NCBI GenBank assembly: GCA_003439945.1
Contig: QVRM01001369.1
Location: 191,501 to 255,500, forward strand
Source of the DNA: Dermanyssus gallinae
Taxonomy: Eukaryota; Arthropoda; Arachnida; Mesostigmata; Dermanyssidae
Reading direction: 5' to 3'
Length of the DNA stretch: 64,000 nucleotides
Numbering within the stretch: the stretch's first letter is position 1; each line of letters begins with the position of its first letter. This document shows, one piece after another, positions 24,635 to 37,000 of the stretch. Below the pieces are notes generated by a model, which was given only the letters and a program-made list of their open reading frames with translations, was not told the DNA's origin and searched no databases. Both the position numbers and the translations under genes were made by a program.

Positions 24635-27020
24635 CGTGGTGGTGGAGTAGTAGTTAGTAGTCGTAACGATGACTCTGACACAACGAACGTACTACTACGA
24701 AGTGTTGCGAAAGTCTTTGAGATCTTCTGTCTCGCCCTATTTATCTTTGCCACCTCTCTATGGAGGAACTTTGTTGTTTTCTCTTGGTTGTTGTTGTTGT
24801 TGTTGTCGTCGTTGTCGTCGTCGTTTCTTTGTCGTTTCGTTCACGTCGTTTATCCGGGCGTTGGGACGAGGTTGATTCGAGTCAGAACGAACAGGTTCTA
24901 CGAGGGCCAGTAGCCAGGGAGAAGTGGTTGTTGGATATTGGCACCGCTAGCTATTAGCCAGAAGCGACTAGAAAGGGCCGACGTGCAATTGAGTGAAATA
25001 TCATAAAGGACGTGTCGATTGGTTGCGGCGACTTTTACACGTGATTGCTGTCGTTGCTGTTGACTTCGTCTTGACGCGGTACCGTCCGATGAAAATCGTC
25101 CAACAGCATCGGGGTGGGACCCGGCCACGGGCGGGGCGTGGAGACGTGGAAGTGTTGAGGTGTGTTCGCTGTCGTGTCAACCACAAACAACCTCAGCAGA
25201 ATCTGAGGTTTCGTTGTATGATGCAGAACAACAACAACAACAACAGCAGCAAATGAGCTAGTGCTATGGTTATCTGTCGTACACGTATAAGTCAGCCCTT
25301 CAGGTACTCGGGGAGTTCGCTTATGACTTCGCTCTGTTGCGCGTTGTTTCTGTGCCGCATTCAGGAATAAATCAATCAATCGAACAACAACACTTTGACA
25401 ACAATAAGACGTCGTAGGAAGGGCGGAGGGGGACGTTGGGTTCACAGAGAAGTGTTCGGAGGTGGACCGGGTTGTTGGTTCGTGTTAGCGAATGATCGCC
25501 GTCTTTGTCGTCGTCGTCGTCGTCGTTGTTGTTATCGTTAGCGTTGACGTTGTTGCTGTCGTTAACGATATCTGGTTGTTATTCTTATTGTTGTTGTTGT
25601 TGACGACGCTGCTGTCATCTGATTTGATGATATCGGTGCTGATGATGATGATGACGATTATGATGATGCTGGGGGTGATGCCGGGGATGTGTGGAGTGAT
25701 GAGCGTTTTTCTATTTACGACTGTAGTACCAGTAGTCGAATTTGTCGTCGTTTTCGTCGTAGTGGACGCAGGTAATCGTAGTGGACGCAGGTAATCGTAG
25801 TAGTAGTAGTATTAGCAGTAGTATTAGAAGTGGTAGTAGATCAATCACTACACACGGGGCTGATTCGTCACCACCCTCCGCTCGAGCAACAACTGTCGTT
25901 GCTGCATTTCGGACATTCACTCACTCACTGTTCACTCATTTAATCAGTCAGTTGGTTGGTCAGTCACTAAGTAACTACCGCCGTTGTCAGTGGCAGCGCA
26001 TACATGCACGCAGCACCACTTGTAGCACCCAAGATGCAGTTGGTGGCGCACGCATGAAACCCGCCGCCGCAGTCGTCGTTGTCGATGCCACCGCCGCCGC
26101 AGAGATCAACAACAACTACAACAGCTACAACTACAACCACCACCACCTTAACCACCACTAACAAAAGAGCTATCAAGCTATCGAGAGAACACTACAAGAC
26201 TGAGCCAGTTAGCTAACCGGCAACAGCAGCAGCAGCAGAGGCAACGAGAGCATCACAGTGGCTTGTTAAGAGAGCACATGAAGAACGGTGGGTGTTTTGG
26301 TCATCAACAGCAACCAATAGCAACAACATTACACTGATGCTGCTGCTCCACCAACTGCTACAACCACCACCACCACCACCACTACGACTAAATTCTACTA
26401 CAATAACTACTACTACTACTTCTAACGTCACTTCTCACTGATGAACTGCAAACGCAATAGAAGCAGCAGCAGCAGCAACAGCATCACCCGTTGTCACTAT
26501 TTACGACGGCGACGACGTTCTTCTAGCCCCCATGAAACTCTCATTCACTCTCTCTCTCTCTCTCTTTACTTAGTCACCACCACCACTACTCGTACTATCG
26601 CTACAGCTACTTCCATCCGTATCTGACGGACGACCGCCTGCCTCAGTGACCGACTACGTGCGACTGACTGACTGAGTTTCTGTCTAACACTATCCTACTG
26701 CCCATCCTACTGCTGCGAGCTCCTTTTATTGATGATGGTCATGCTGATGATGACAATGATGATGATGCTTATGGGCGGATGATGACGATGTTGCCGCAGC
26801 TGATGTTGTTGTTGTTGCTGCTGCCGCCGACGCCGCCGCTATTGTTGCTGCCGCCACCAATGCCTGTAGTGACAGTGACGTTCTCGGTTCGAGTAGTAGT
26901 AGTAGTAGTAATAACAATAATAATAGTTGAATGATGATGACGAGATCATTTGAATGCGGCGGAGCACAAGTCGTCGTCGTCGTCGTAACCACTGTTGTTG
27001 TTATTGTTGTTGTTTTCGGC
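24110..27020. repeat. Triplet-repeat island over endophilin B exon 1 and the divergent interval
   Basis: Dense but interrupted runs of GTT, GTC, TGC, AAT, CAG, AAC, ACC, GAT and AGT triplets. Examples are at 24383-24402 (AAT), 24786-24831 (TTG/TCG), 25502-25533 (GTC/GTT), 25644-25668 (GATGAT), 26081-26160 (ACC/AAC), 26220-26240 (CAG) and 26897-26912 (GTA). Endophilin B exon 1 (24563-24634) sits inside it. Most of it lies between the two divergent genes, so it probably includes the endophilin B promoter and 5' UTR. Frames across it give only homopolymer peptides. Confidence 0.75.
24563..24634 (-). CDS. EndoB: Endophilin B exon 1 (start codon)
   Basis: Exon 1 has 24 codons from ATG at 24634, encoding MEFGKWNF...AFSRAVQ. 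It ends with CAG followed by a GTGCGT donor. It matches the N-terminal helix of endophilin B, whose usual ending is FLSRAVQ just before FTEEKLG. Its phase 0 end fits the CAG acceptor of exon 2 at 15169. The following intron is about 9.4 kb. Confidence 0.85.
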
Positions 27021-27163
27021 TCAACTTGTCATCCAGCAGCCAGCAGCCAAACGCTAGCGGTGCAGACGAAGCGCAGGCTACCGCTCACGGGGCGGCCTTT
27101 AACGACGAGTAGGCCGGTTAGTTGGGTCGTTGGTTTTTTTTTGGGAGGAGGTATTAAATGCAG

Positions 27164-27445
27164 TTACGCTGTTATGGGTGATTGGTTGTTTGGTTGCAAC
27201 GTGACAAAAGCCCCCAAAGAGAGAAGCACGTAAACAGGCACAACATTTGTCCCACCTCTCAGCCGTATGTCTTCCCTCGCCGAATAATGCAGAGCAAACA
27301 ATTTGCCCATTTGCATTATAGGTTCTACACGGTCGCAGAGCATCTGCGAGGTGATCTGTAAAACAGCTGCCCACATTTCAGTGTACAAAGGGTGATCGTT
27401 ATTAGGAAGTTTCGGGTCGGCGATTAAAACTGCCCGCATTCCGTA
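27164..27445 (-). other. Unidentified open frame with protein-like composition
   Basis: A 91-codon minus-strand frame including MRAVLIADPKLPNNDHPLYT, EMWAAVLQITSQ and RVEPIMQMGKLFALHYSARE. Unlike the surrounding low-complexity frames it has balanced composition. I do not recognise it. It could be an exon of an unknown gene or a transposon piece, and no flanking exon was found. Confidence 0.25.
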
Positions 27446-27804
27446 TTGTCGACTGAGTAGTTAGTTGTTTTCTCTCGCCGAGTTGCATTAAAGATGATGA
27501 CGCTAAAATATGTGAGCTTGTGAACAACTCTAATTTGAAGACTAGAAACATAAACGTAACATAAACAGAAACGTCGCGTTTTTATACATATTGAGATAAT
27601 AAGACGCGTTTACCCAGATCGTCTAGTTAGTTTAGGGATTCGATTCAAACATGCAGCAATTCAGCAGATAATCACAGTCCTTAATAATAAGTAACAATGA
27701 TAATAAATATTATTACTATTATTATAATTATTTATTTTAGTATAAAAATGGAGTTCATCTTCTAAACCTGCGTTCAAACTCTTTCTAAAACACAAATTTT
27801 CTTA

Positions 27805-28132
27805 TTAAACTAGTCGTAATTTTAAAAGGCGGGCGACTGACGTGAAAATTCGATGACAATATCGGATCAGTGGCTGCTAAATTGTATTACGATATGCTGA
27901 CTACAAATCAAAAACTATATCTCATTTTAGATTGTATGTGTGTATATATAACAATGCGCACATGTATAAACATTATAACTATGTCAGTTTCATTTAACTT
28001 TTTAAACAAGTCGTAATTTGAAAAGGCGGGCGACTGACTTGAAAATGCGATGACAATCTCGGATCAGTGGCTACTAAATTGTATTACGATATGCTGACTA
28101 CAAATTAAGAACTATTTATATATACACACATG

Positions 28133-28195
<63 letters not shown>

Positions 28196-28247
28196 ATGTC
28201 TGTATAACAATGCGCACATGCATAAACATCATAACTATGTCCGTTTC
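27805..28247. repeat. Tandem duplication upstream of DRG1 (about 197 and 246 bp)
   Basis: Unit 1 (27805-28001) and unit 2 (28002-28247) share GTCGTAATTT.AAAAGGCGGG, GGATCAGTGGCT and AATTGTATTACGATATGCTG, then AACAATGCGCACATG and ATAACTATGTC. Unit 2 is longer because a TA tract (28133-28192) has expanded inside it. The pair ends about 360 bases before the DRG1 start codon, so it may touch the promoter region. Confidence 0.9.
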
Positions 28248-28610
28248 AGCCGCTTGTACGTATAAGGTTTCGCGCGTTCATCAAGCAGAGCTGAGGCATG
28301 TTTCTGCTGTTGAGCTCAAAGCCGGCGAATTTTCGGACGTTCGATGTTCGTTCAACTCCTTTCTTGACGATGCCGCACTTTCCGCGCCGTAAACGACGGA
28401 AGCGCGTTGTCTGTCGCGTTATACTACCGGGGTGGCTGCCAGTCCGCCTCCCTGCCTGCATGAGCCCCATCTGTGTCGCACGTCGCCGTGTTTTTGCTGT
28501 GGAGTGTAGCTAACATCGATCGAACGATCTCCTCTTCTATCAGGCTTTTGTCGGTTGACTGCATACTATTTTCAAGTTTCAAGATATCGAGGTGTTAAAC
28601 ATAGCTCAAG

Positions 28611-28649
28611 ATGACGACGTTGGAGAAGATTGCTCAAATCGAAGCCGAG
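28611..28649 (+). CDS. DRG1: DRG1 exon 1 (start codon)
   Basis: 13 codons, [13 protein letters not shown], equal to the human N-terminus up to the Met-Ala-Arg-Thr-Gln that opens exon 2. The exon ends GAG and is followed by GCAAGT, a GC-type donor. The nearest GT alternative would break the frame. Confidence 0.9.
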
Positions 28650-29133
28650 GCAAGTTCCAGTATCCTCCTATGCTTACTATGAGAGATGGACGTGATGTTT
28701 AAATGTTAGCGGACAGAAATTGTTGTTTGAATTGGATACTACTACTACTACACAGCAAGCAGTGAAATACCTGATGAGAAACAGCTCGAGATCGCATCAG
28801 TCAAATGCATACTCTATCATCAACATAGGCTGAATAATAATAGGGACCGTATTTGTGGGAGTTCTTGAATGTAATGCCAAGCTAGAGGAGTAATGTAAAA
28901 TATTTAGCTTAAATCGTATTGGTTTGGATAATTGTTGAGTTAACCATTCCTCTTTCTTTTCTATATATAGACGCTGGCGTGAGTGCCACAATGTGACGCG
29001 ATGGCTCATCCGGCGTACTGAAATTCTCATGATTTCAAGTTCTATACTGAATTATATTACTGGCAAAAAAGGCCAAAAATGCATTATATTTTTTTATATT
29101 ATTATTTTATTATATCATATATCTGTTTATATG

Positions 29134-29187
<54 letters not shown>

Positions 29188-30996
29188 TACGGAAAGGTTA
29201 ACATGTTTTTTTGACAAGCTATCAGCAACACAGTACGACGTAATTTATGAGTTTTGGTCAAGCGGTCTGGCCATTCTGATTTTTTAACCTCATCTCTGTT
29301 ATTTTGGCGACCTAAATGTCTCGTTTACTTTGAATTTCATTTGTGCATGACACGTTTAGCGAATACAGTTCCACATAATTCATTTTATAAGATGCACTTC
29401 GACTCAATCACGCGACTTGTCTGGCTATTAAGTGGGACTTATCTTCGTTAGAGCTGTCCTCATGCTATGCCAGACATTTCTTTTTGAAGACGAATCAAAA
29501 CTTTTTAACAGAACAATGCAAGAACATTTCGTCAAGCTCAATTACTATTTTTTTATGGATGAGGAATAAATACTGTTACGTACAATTGTTCGAGTAGGGA
29601 ATGCGAAAAATCTCATTTCCTACTTTGAGCAGTGTGGGACTCGACCCCAGCGGATAGATGTTAGCCCGATGAGACTAAAAAAAAATACTTTCCGGGCTGG
29701 TCCCCAGCCAAGATTTAACGCCAAGGATCCCCATAACAACAAATGTGCAACGGCGGGGTTTGAGCCCGCGCACCTATGTGTCTCCTTCGCTCGCGAGGCG
29801 CAGGCGAATGCACCACGCCACCGGGCTCGACAGCCCGCTGAGACTAAAACCCACTAATCGCACTTTCCCCCTTAAGCTTTATACTCTGATCACTCGCGGG
29901 TCACTCGCGGGTTCCTTCGACGTTCGACGTGGTTTGTTCCAACACCTACGAACGTGTAGCATTCAAAGTCACGTGACCTGCTAGCACAGCACGTGTAAAT
30001 CTGGCTCTCCTGGGTCTTTCCGAAGGCTCGTTTTTCTATCAGTACCTCCGTAGCCATAGCTGCCCCTAGCTTCCACCCAGAAGTCTTGCCGCGTATGTAG
30101 TACACGAACTCTTTAAGGGTTCCTCTGGGGGGTCTGGTATATTTGCTTCCCTTCCGTCTCCCTCATTAGACCCTTTAAGCTTTACCTTTGGTCACATTGT
30201 TACTCTTGCACTTGAAAATTTTCTTTGCAGCATATATCACTTTCCTCCTTATTCTGAATGTGCTTTTTAAACACGTGTTACGATATGTCGTCGAACCTTG
30301 CATACCAGTTAAAAGAAATTCGAGGAGCATAATCTGGATACGCATGCTGTCAGTAGCTCACCAGAGCGAAACCTGTACAGCCTGCACACAAATAACCGTG
30401 CAAGAGGACTTAGTGGCAAAGCAATTGTCTTGCATTTGGGAGGTCGTAGGTTCAAGACCTGGACCGGTCACTCTTAAATTGGTGTTCATGGTTTCCAATT
30501 TAGATGAGGTGAATGCCGGAGTGGATTATAATCAACCATGATCGGACAAAAAACTAGGAGCACAGATTTCTCAATAAAAAGAGATGATGCATTACCATCC
30601 GCCCTCCATGAAAAAAATTATGGTCATAAACCATGCGACGCACCGCGATCGTATCCGAATAGCTGTTTACTCATCATTTTTTCTTTACGCTTTATCTGCA
30701 GTGCACACATTTGGCAAACGACTACTGCCTACAAAAGAATTTGTTGTTAAATATCGTATATGTAAGCACAATTTATGGCTATGCTGTGATCTAAATTAAT
30801 TAAACCATTACCTCACTTATCAGGTATGTATATTTCTTTAAATAAAACTAGGTTTTGCAGGTTATATAGTGGTAGTCGTGGCGACATGTATACGTGTTTG
30901 TATCTAGTTTACGATTATTTAAATAGACGTCATACATGTATACGATAAAGAGCCTTCAATGCATTTACGTTATAAAGAAGCGTGACAGCCACAGGT

Positions 30997-31055
<59 letters not shown>

Positions 31056-34000
31056 GGTGTGTATTATTGTGAGTAAATAAAGCAATAACTACCTCGAAAT
31101 ATAGGCTACAAGAAGCCTCACTCATAAACGAAGCCGAACTACCGGTAACAGCAGGATGCCAAAAAGCTTTATGTGCAAAGCATATATACATGTGTTTGGT
31201 CGGAATTTTGTGTATATGTATGTGCCCGCCCTAATTACTCACGCTGGTGTTGGTGGTCGGGTCTTTGAAACTTGGCAATTCTAGATGGCTCGCACACAGC
31301 GAAACAAGAACACCATGGGTCATCTCGGACTTCTTAAAGCGAAACTGGCCAAACTTCGACGAGAATTGATCACGCCGAAGAGTGGAGGCGGCGGTACGTC
31401 TTACCCGTATGACATCCATTACAGCCACTTACGTTAATCACATACAAGAAACTATATATTAACAGGTCTGAATAGCACCAATCATAATTAATAATATTTC
31501 TGTCAGTTAAATTTTGTTAGTAGTATTGTCGTAGCTTCTATTGCATCTTTCTAGCCGTTGTTTGCCTTGCAATTGATTATAATTATATTGTTCGAACTGT
31601 ACTAATCGGATTAAGGCGATTTAATTTAGTTCATATTTTTCTCTTCCTCGACTCGATGCGTACAGGTCCAGGCGAAGGATTCGATGTGGCGAAGACCGGT
31701 GATGCGCGTATTGGCTTCGTCGGGTTCCCGTCTGTGGGCAAGTCGACCCTCATGAACACTCTGGCTGGTGTTTTTTCCGAGGTGGCTTCGTACGAGTTTA
31801 CCACACTTACTACAGTACCCGGCGTCATTAAATATAAGGTGACGTAATTCTCGCTTCCTCACACACGTGCATACAATGATGTGCTCTGGTACACCTATTT
31901 AACATCTGCGATAGAAGTTGCATAAAGATTTTGAGGTTATTTGTCAGAAATTCAGAAAATTTGTCAGAGCAAGAGTTTTATTGCTAGTGCCTCAACGCTG
32001 TACTCGAAAAAATATATTGCACATTTCACGCGCTATGCTGTGGATTGGAGCCTCGGAAAAAAATATTGGTTTTGGCGGCAGCCAAAATATGCCCTCATTT
32101 TTAGTGATCCCTCACGGATATCTTTATTATTTTTATACATTTTTAGTGACCACTCACGGATATCTTTATTACTATGAGTTTGAAGCGAAATTTGCAAGTC
32201 GTAAGAAATGCTTTGAAAGTGTATGTGTTGCGCAAAATTGCACCCACAACCTCTAGTTAAAGTTTGGCAATCTTGTCCAGTTCGCCCTATCGACAATCAG
32301 TAGCACTGTTCGATCAGTCTACTGTAAAGGTTCTAATAAATGCGTTTTGCAGCAATTTTTGTCGTTCTTCCATGTTTATCCGTAAATTATCGATTGATAA
32401 CTAAGAAATTCGGATTGTATTTTTAGTTCAAAAATAAAAAAAGTTGGCTCTTAAATTTTCTGTTTAACTCTGTCAAGTCTGCTTCGGATGACAGTTTGCA
32501 AAGGCAGTAAATCCCTTAAGCTCTAGCAACAAGATGCTATGAGATCCTTTTACCGACATGTTTCTTTTTGTAGACGGGCTAACCTTTATTTTTATACATA
32601 TATTTATTCAGCTGGGTAGCAATCTTGAATTTATTATTTGTTCACTCATAGATATACTGCGCATTTCGAGTTAACTTTAGTTGCTTTACAAGATGACTGG
32701 CAAATGTAATAAACAGGTATGCGGAACATTGAACACTGTAGTAATCCAATGCCGCGTTGACGTCATTGAACAGCAATATATTATTGCTATTTGAATTGCT
32801 TGAATTTTTCAACTCGGTTTCGCGGAGACGAACTGTGAAGGAGAGAGTAAGAAACTGACATCATAACGAACGAACGTATTTTTTGCAGGGCGCTAAGATT
32901 CAGTTGCTCGACCTGCCAGGAATTATCGAGGGCGCAAAAGATGGTAAGGGTCGCGGTCGACAAGTTATCGCCGTCGCAAGGACCTGCACTCTCATTTTCA
33001 TCGTTCTCGATGTTCTCAAACCTCTGCAGCACAAGCGTATTCTTGAACGCGAACTAGAAGGTTTTGGCATCCGACTAAATAAAGAACCACCTCAGATTAC
33101 TCTTCGCAGGAAGGACAAAGGTAAATCGCTATTTTAAGTGTGAAAATACTATAAAAACGTTTTGTCACCTGCTAGAATAGTATACTACATATGCGTATAT
33201 ATTATTTTGCGTTTGCAAATTGGTAAATCAAATTTGCTGTCCATCCCCCCAAAAAAAAAATATATATTATATAGACTGACCTATCTAAATAAGCCGACGA
33301 CTTGCAAACGCTCAACAAGTTGACACTATCTACCCTCGAGGCCCTGCTAAACACATCTCTACCACCTAGCTCAACGTACTATCCCAACGTGACTGGAGTG
33401 CTTCTCTGCACGCTGAGGTACAACGGCGTCTCTTTAATGAAGCTGACAACTAGAGCTTGTCTAAACGCCGTGTCCGCCAAGGATTTAGGCGCCTGGTTAC
33501 ACGCGCTTCCCAGGGCAACTACAGGTACCCTTTTTGATGACGAGACGATTCGCATAGCAGTAGGTTATGACTAGGGGCAGACCTAGTTAGCCCTCATCGG
33601 TGTCAACGTGATCACTCCGTCGACAAACTGGGCCATCACGGCCTATCGTGTATTATCAGCGCAGGACGACGCCCTAGACATACCGCTCTTAATAAGACTT
33701 TCTTTAGAGCCCTTAGGTCATGCGATCGTCCGTTCATCCTTGAACCCCCGGGCCTCTGCGCGGAGGAGTCCAGACAGGATGACACTTACACCATTCGAGC
33801 GAGACAAAATGCTGGTTTGGGATGCAACCGTTGCCGACTTCCTAGCACCTTCTATGGTCGCTGGCGGCGCATCCGAAGCTAGCTATGCAGCCTACCTTGC
33901 GGAGACCAGCAAGCTAAGAAAATTCTCATCAATCGAGTATTCCCACGAATTCTGCCCTCTCGCGTTTAAGACCTTGGGTGCTCCTACTGTTCGGGCCAGG

Positions 34001-37000
34001 CAGCTGATCCGCAAAGTCGGCACGAACACGTGATAGTCACAATACGCGGCCGCTAGGCACATTGGCTTAGCTAATCCTCCGTGATATGTGCCCCCACGTA
34101 CACAAACCCAGAGTTAGCCCAGCTGCATTTCCTCGTTGAATGTCGAGCGGCAGCCTCTGACGCAAGAATTTGGCGCAAGAATGCTCTTGAGTCTCCCGTC
34201 GAAAGGTTAAGGTTTCTACCTACGCGCTGAATCAGCTTGACCGCAAGGGGGGCTGCAGCTTCCATAGTCTCAAACGCTAACGGACAAAATTCGTGCAGAT
34301 AATCAACGGTAGAGTATTTTCTGCATTTGTTAGCCTCAGCTAACTTGGAAGCCCGATCTGCTCGGCCCGCACCAGCACCGACCATTGAAGGGACTAATGA
34401 ATCGGTTATAGTTGCGTCCAAACAAGCATGCGGTCACACTCAAAGGGTGTCAGAGTCAGACCGCCAGGTCTTTTGCCATCATCCCTGAAACAACCCGGGG
34501 GTTCCAGAACACACTGAAAGTCGGCAGATCTGAGTGCGCGACTAAATGTGTCATTTAAGGCAGAGTGACATGCTCGTCGGCCTGCACTCAAGGCGTATCA
34601 CAGACCATGATGGACCAACGCGTCTACAAAATCACCACAACGGCATAGGTGGGGCACGACTAGGTCAACATTGAGCCGCACCCCTGCGCTCATGCGCGTC
34701 GTCTCGTAGTCCAAAAGAGTCCCAATTCGCGGACAGGATAGGGCATGTAACAAAGCCCCAGCCCCTTGACGGCTCGAAGCCTGGTTCTATCAGCAATATA
34801 TGCTCTACTAATCAACTTTCTAGCCGCTTTTCTTGTAGGCACATCTAGGCCGCCCCAAGGAACCGGGAGCATTATCTGTTCTCTTGCCACAGCGGTCAGC
34901 CATAATTTAGTATGTTCTCTAAAATGTCTAAGCTAGGTCTATTAAATGGCTGTAGGAGCTCTGGTGATAAAAAAACAGGTTGCAATCTCTGAGCAGGTAT
35001 GTTAATCTCGTGGCTAAAAACGAGATCCAAGAAGGTATAGGCCGCAGTGAGCCCCCAATTAGGGTAGTCTGCCTGTGACGAAGTCAAGTTTGTCTCTTCG
35101 ACTGGCTAATGCCTTTGCAATGCCGTCCGGCAATAAGGGTACGCCTAGCAGCTTCAGGTTAACTTTGTCCACTATGCGACAGCCCGGGAGTAAGTAAAAA
35201 AGGTCAGTTAAATCTCTCATCAATGACTCAACTTCATTGTGGGCTGTGACATATACTTCACATTTGACCAGGTTCAGTGTCAGGCCGCTAATCGCACCAA
35301 AGCCAATAACTTTCCGGATATCGTCTAGTACGGTCGAGAGGTCTCCGCCCAGAATCCTGTCATCCAAGTACCAGGCATTAAGACCAGACTGCAGTGAATC
35401 CACCAATTCCTTGATACAAAACACAATCTGCTGAAGACCTGTTTGCGATAGTATAGCGTTATCGGGCATTACCAGATGGGATGGTTCTGAACCATAGGCA
35501 AGGTTTGTCTGGTGAAACAGTAATGGTGCCCACGACTTGACTGCTCGAAGCAAATAGTCTTTCCGGACGCTATTGAAAGCGTTTCGGAGGTCCAGTTTGA
35601 CCATCACTGTCGGCATTTACGCAATTGCAATGCGCGGGTGTAGTGACCCGCTACCTCTGTATCGGCGAACGACTAAGGAACAAGCGATCGGACGTAGTGC
35701 GCCTTCCGAAAGCTTGATCCTCACTCGTCTGGGAAGGTCGCCGTCGAGGTGGGCCATTACTTTGGGTCCCCCTAAGCCTTAAGCCCAATAAAAAAAATCG
35801 CGCAGGTCTTTTTTTTGACCAGTACAGACAGAGATTGAGCGTCTTTCTCTGGACCTTCCTGGTTCGAGGAAGTCGCAGCACGATTGGAGCGAAGGAAAAC
35901 AAAGAGTACCAGGCGTAGAGGTTGTTGTCCCTGGCGACGTTTAAGGAGACCTTAGTAAGCTCCTCCGTAACAGTGAACCGCACATATTTGGGTAAAATGG
36001 GTAACATTTTGGCATGGCGCATGTTTGCCTGGATATCGATGAGTAGAGTGTTAACATTACATTCTTCTGCCAGAGCCCGGTGGGATGTGGATGGCCCGTT
36101 GGCGGTATCGGCGTGTCTGACAGACGTATGTCTGGCAAGACGCCTCCTCATGAAGACACCTCTACACACAGGACATGTAGCCCTATTAGGGTCACCCACA
36201 ACCCGGGAAGCATGAGCGGCCTCACTTCTGTTTGAGTTCTCGTTAGCTGGCATTATCATGTAAGAGCTTTGAGCTCCTCTGCAAGTGCAAGGAGCGCCAA
36301 AAGAGGTTTTGGGCCTCTGCAATCGTCTTCAAGGTTGCTGCCAAAGCAGGACTGATACCCTCTTACGTCCGAGCCATGTCTATTAAGACGCCTCCAACAT
36401 CTCTGCGCGACGTTGTACGAAATAAGTAGTATATATATATATATATATATATATACGTGGGTCGTTTAATAAGTAAATACAATTCTCCATCCAAGGTGGC
36501 GTCATAATGGTATTTACAGTATATGACGGGGAAGTAGCGTTCTAACACATATCAAGTTTCAGGCGACGCTTAGATTACGTGTGGCAACCTTTTTAACTGA
36601 GCATATCAGCACTTGTTGTAGAGATGGTGCGACACCGTGATTAATAAGTTTTACATCAATAAGTGAATGGCTGCGCAAATCAAAGCCGAAAAACGGTCGG
36701 GAGGTCCCCGCCCAGAACCCCGTCATCCAAGTACCAGGCATTAAGAGGGACTGCTGTGAATTCACCAATTTCTTGATACACAAACAAAAAGCGGAGGACC
36801 CAGGGGATCACCCTGCTGAAGACCTGTCTGCGATAGCATAGCGTTATGGGGCATTATTAGATGGGATGGTTCTGAATCATAGGCCAGGTTCGTCTAGTGA
36901 AACAGTAATGCTGCCCACGACTTGACGGCTCGAAGCAAATTGTCTCTCCGGACGCTATTAAAATAGTTTCGGAAGTTCAGTCAACAAAACAGGCCGGTGA

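Noticed and set aside
25035..27020. Poly-Val, poly-Leu and poly-Ser frames as genes
   Set aside because: They arise from interrupted triplet repeats and are open on both strands at once, with no domain and no splice support.
31656..31847. A short bacterial-type GTPase gene or contamination
   Set aside because: It is exon 3 of DRG1, flanked by splice sites and joined in frame to five other exons.
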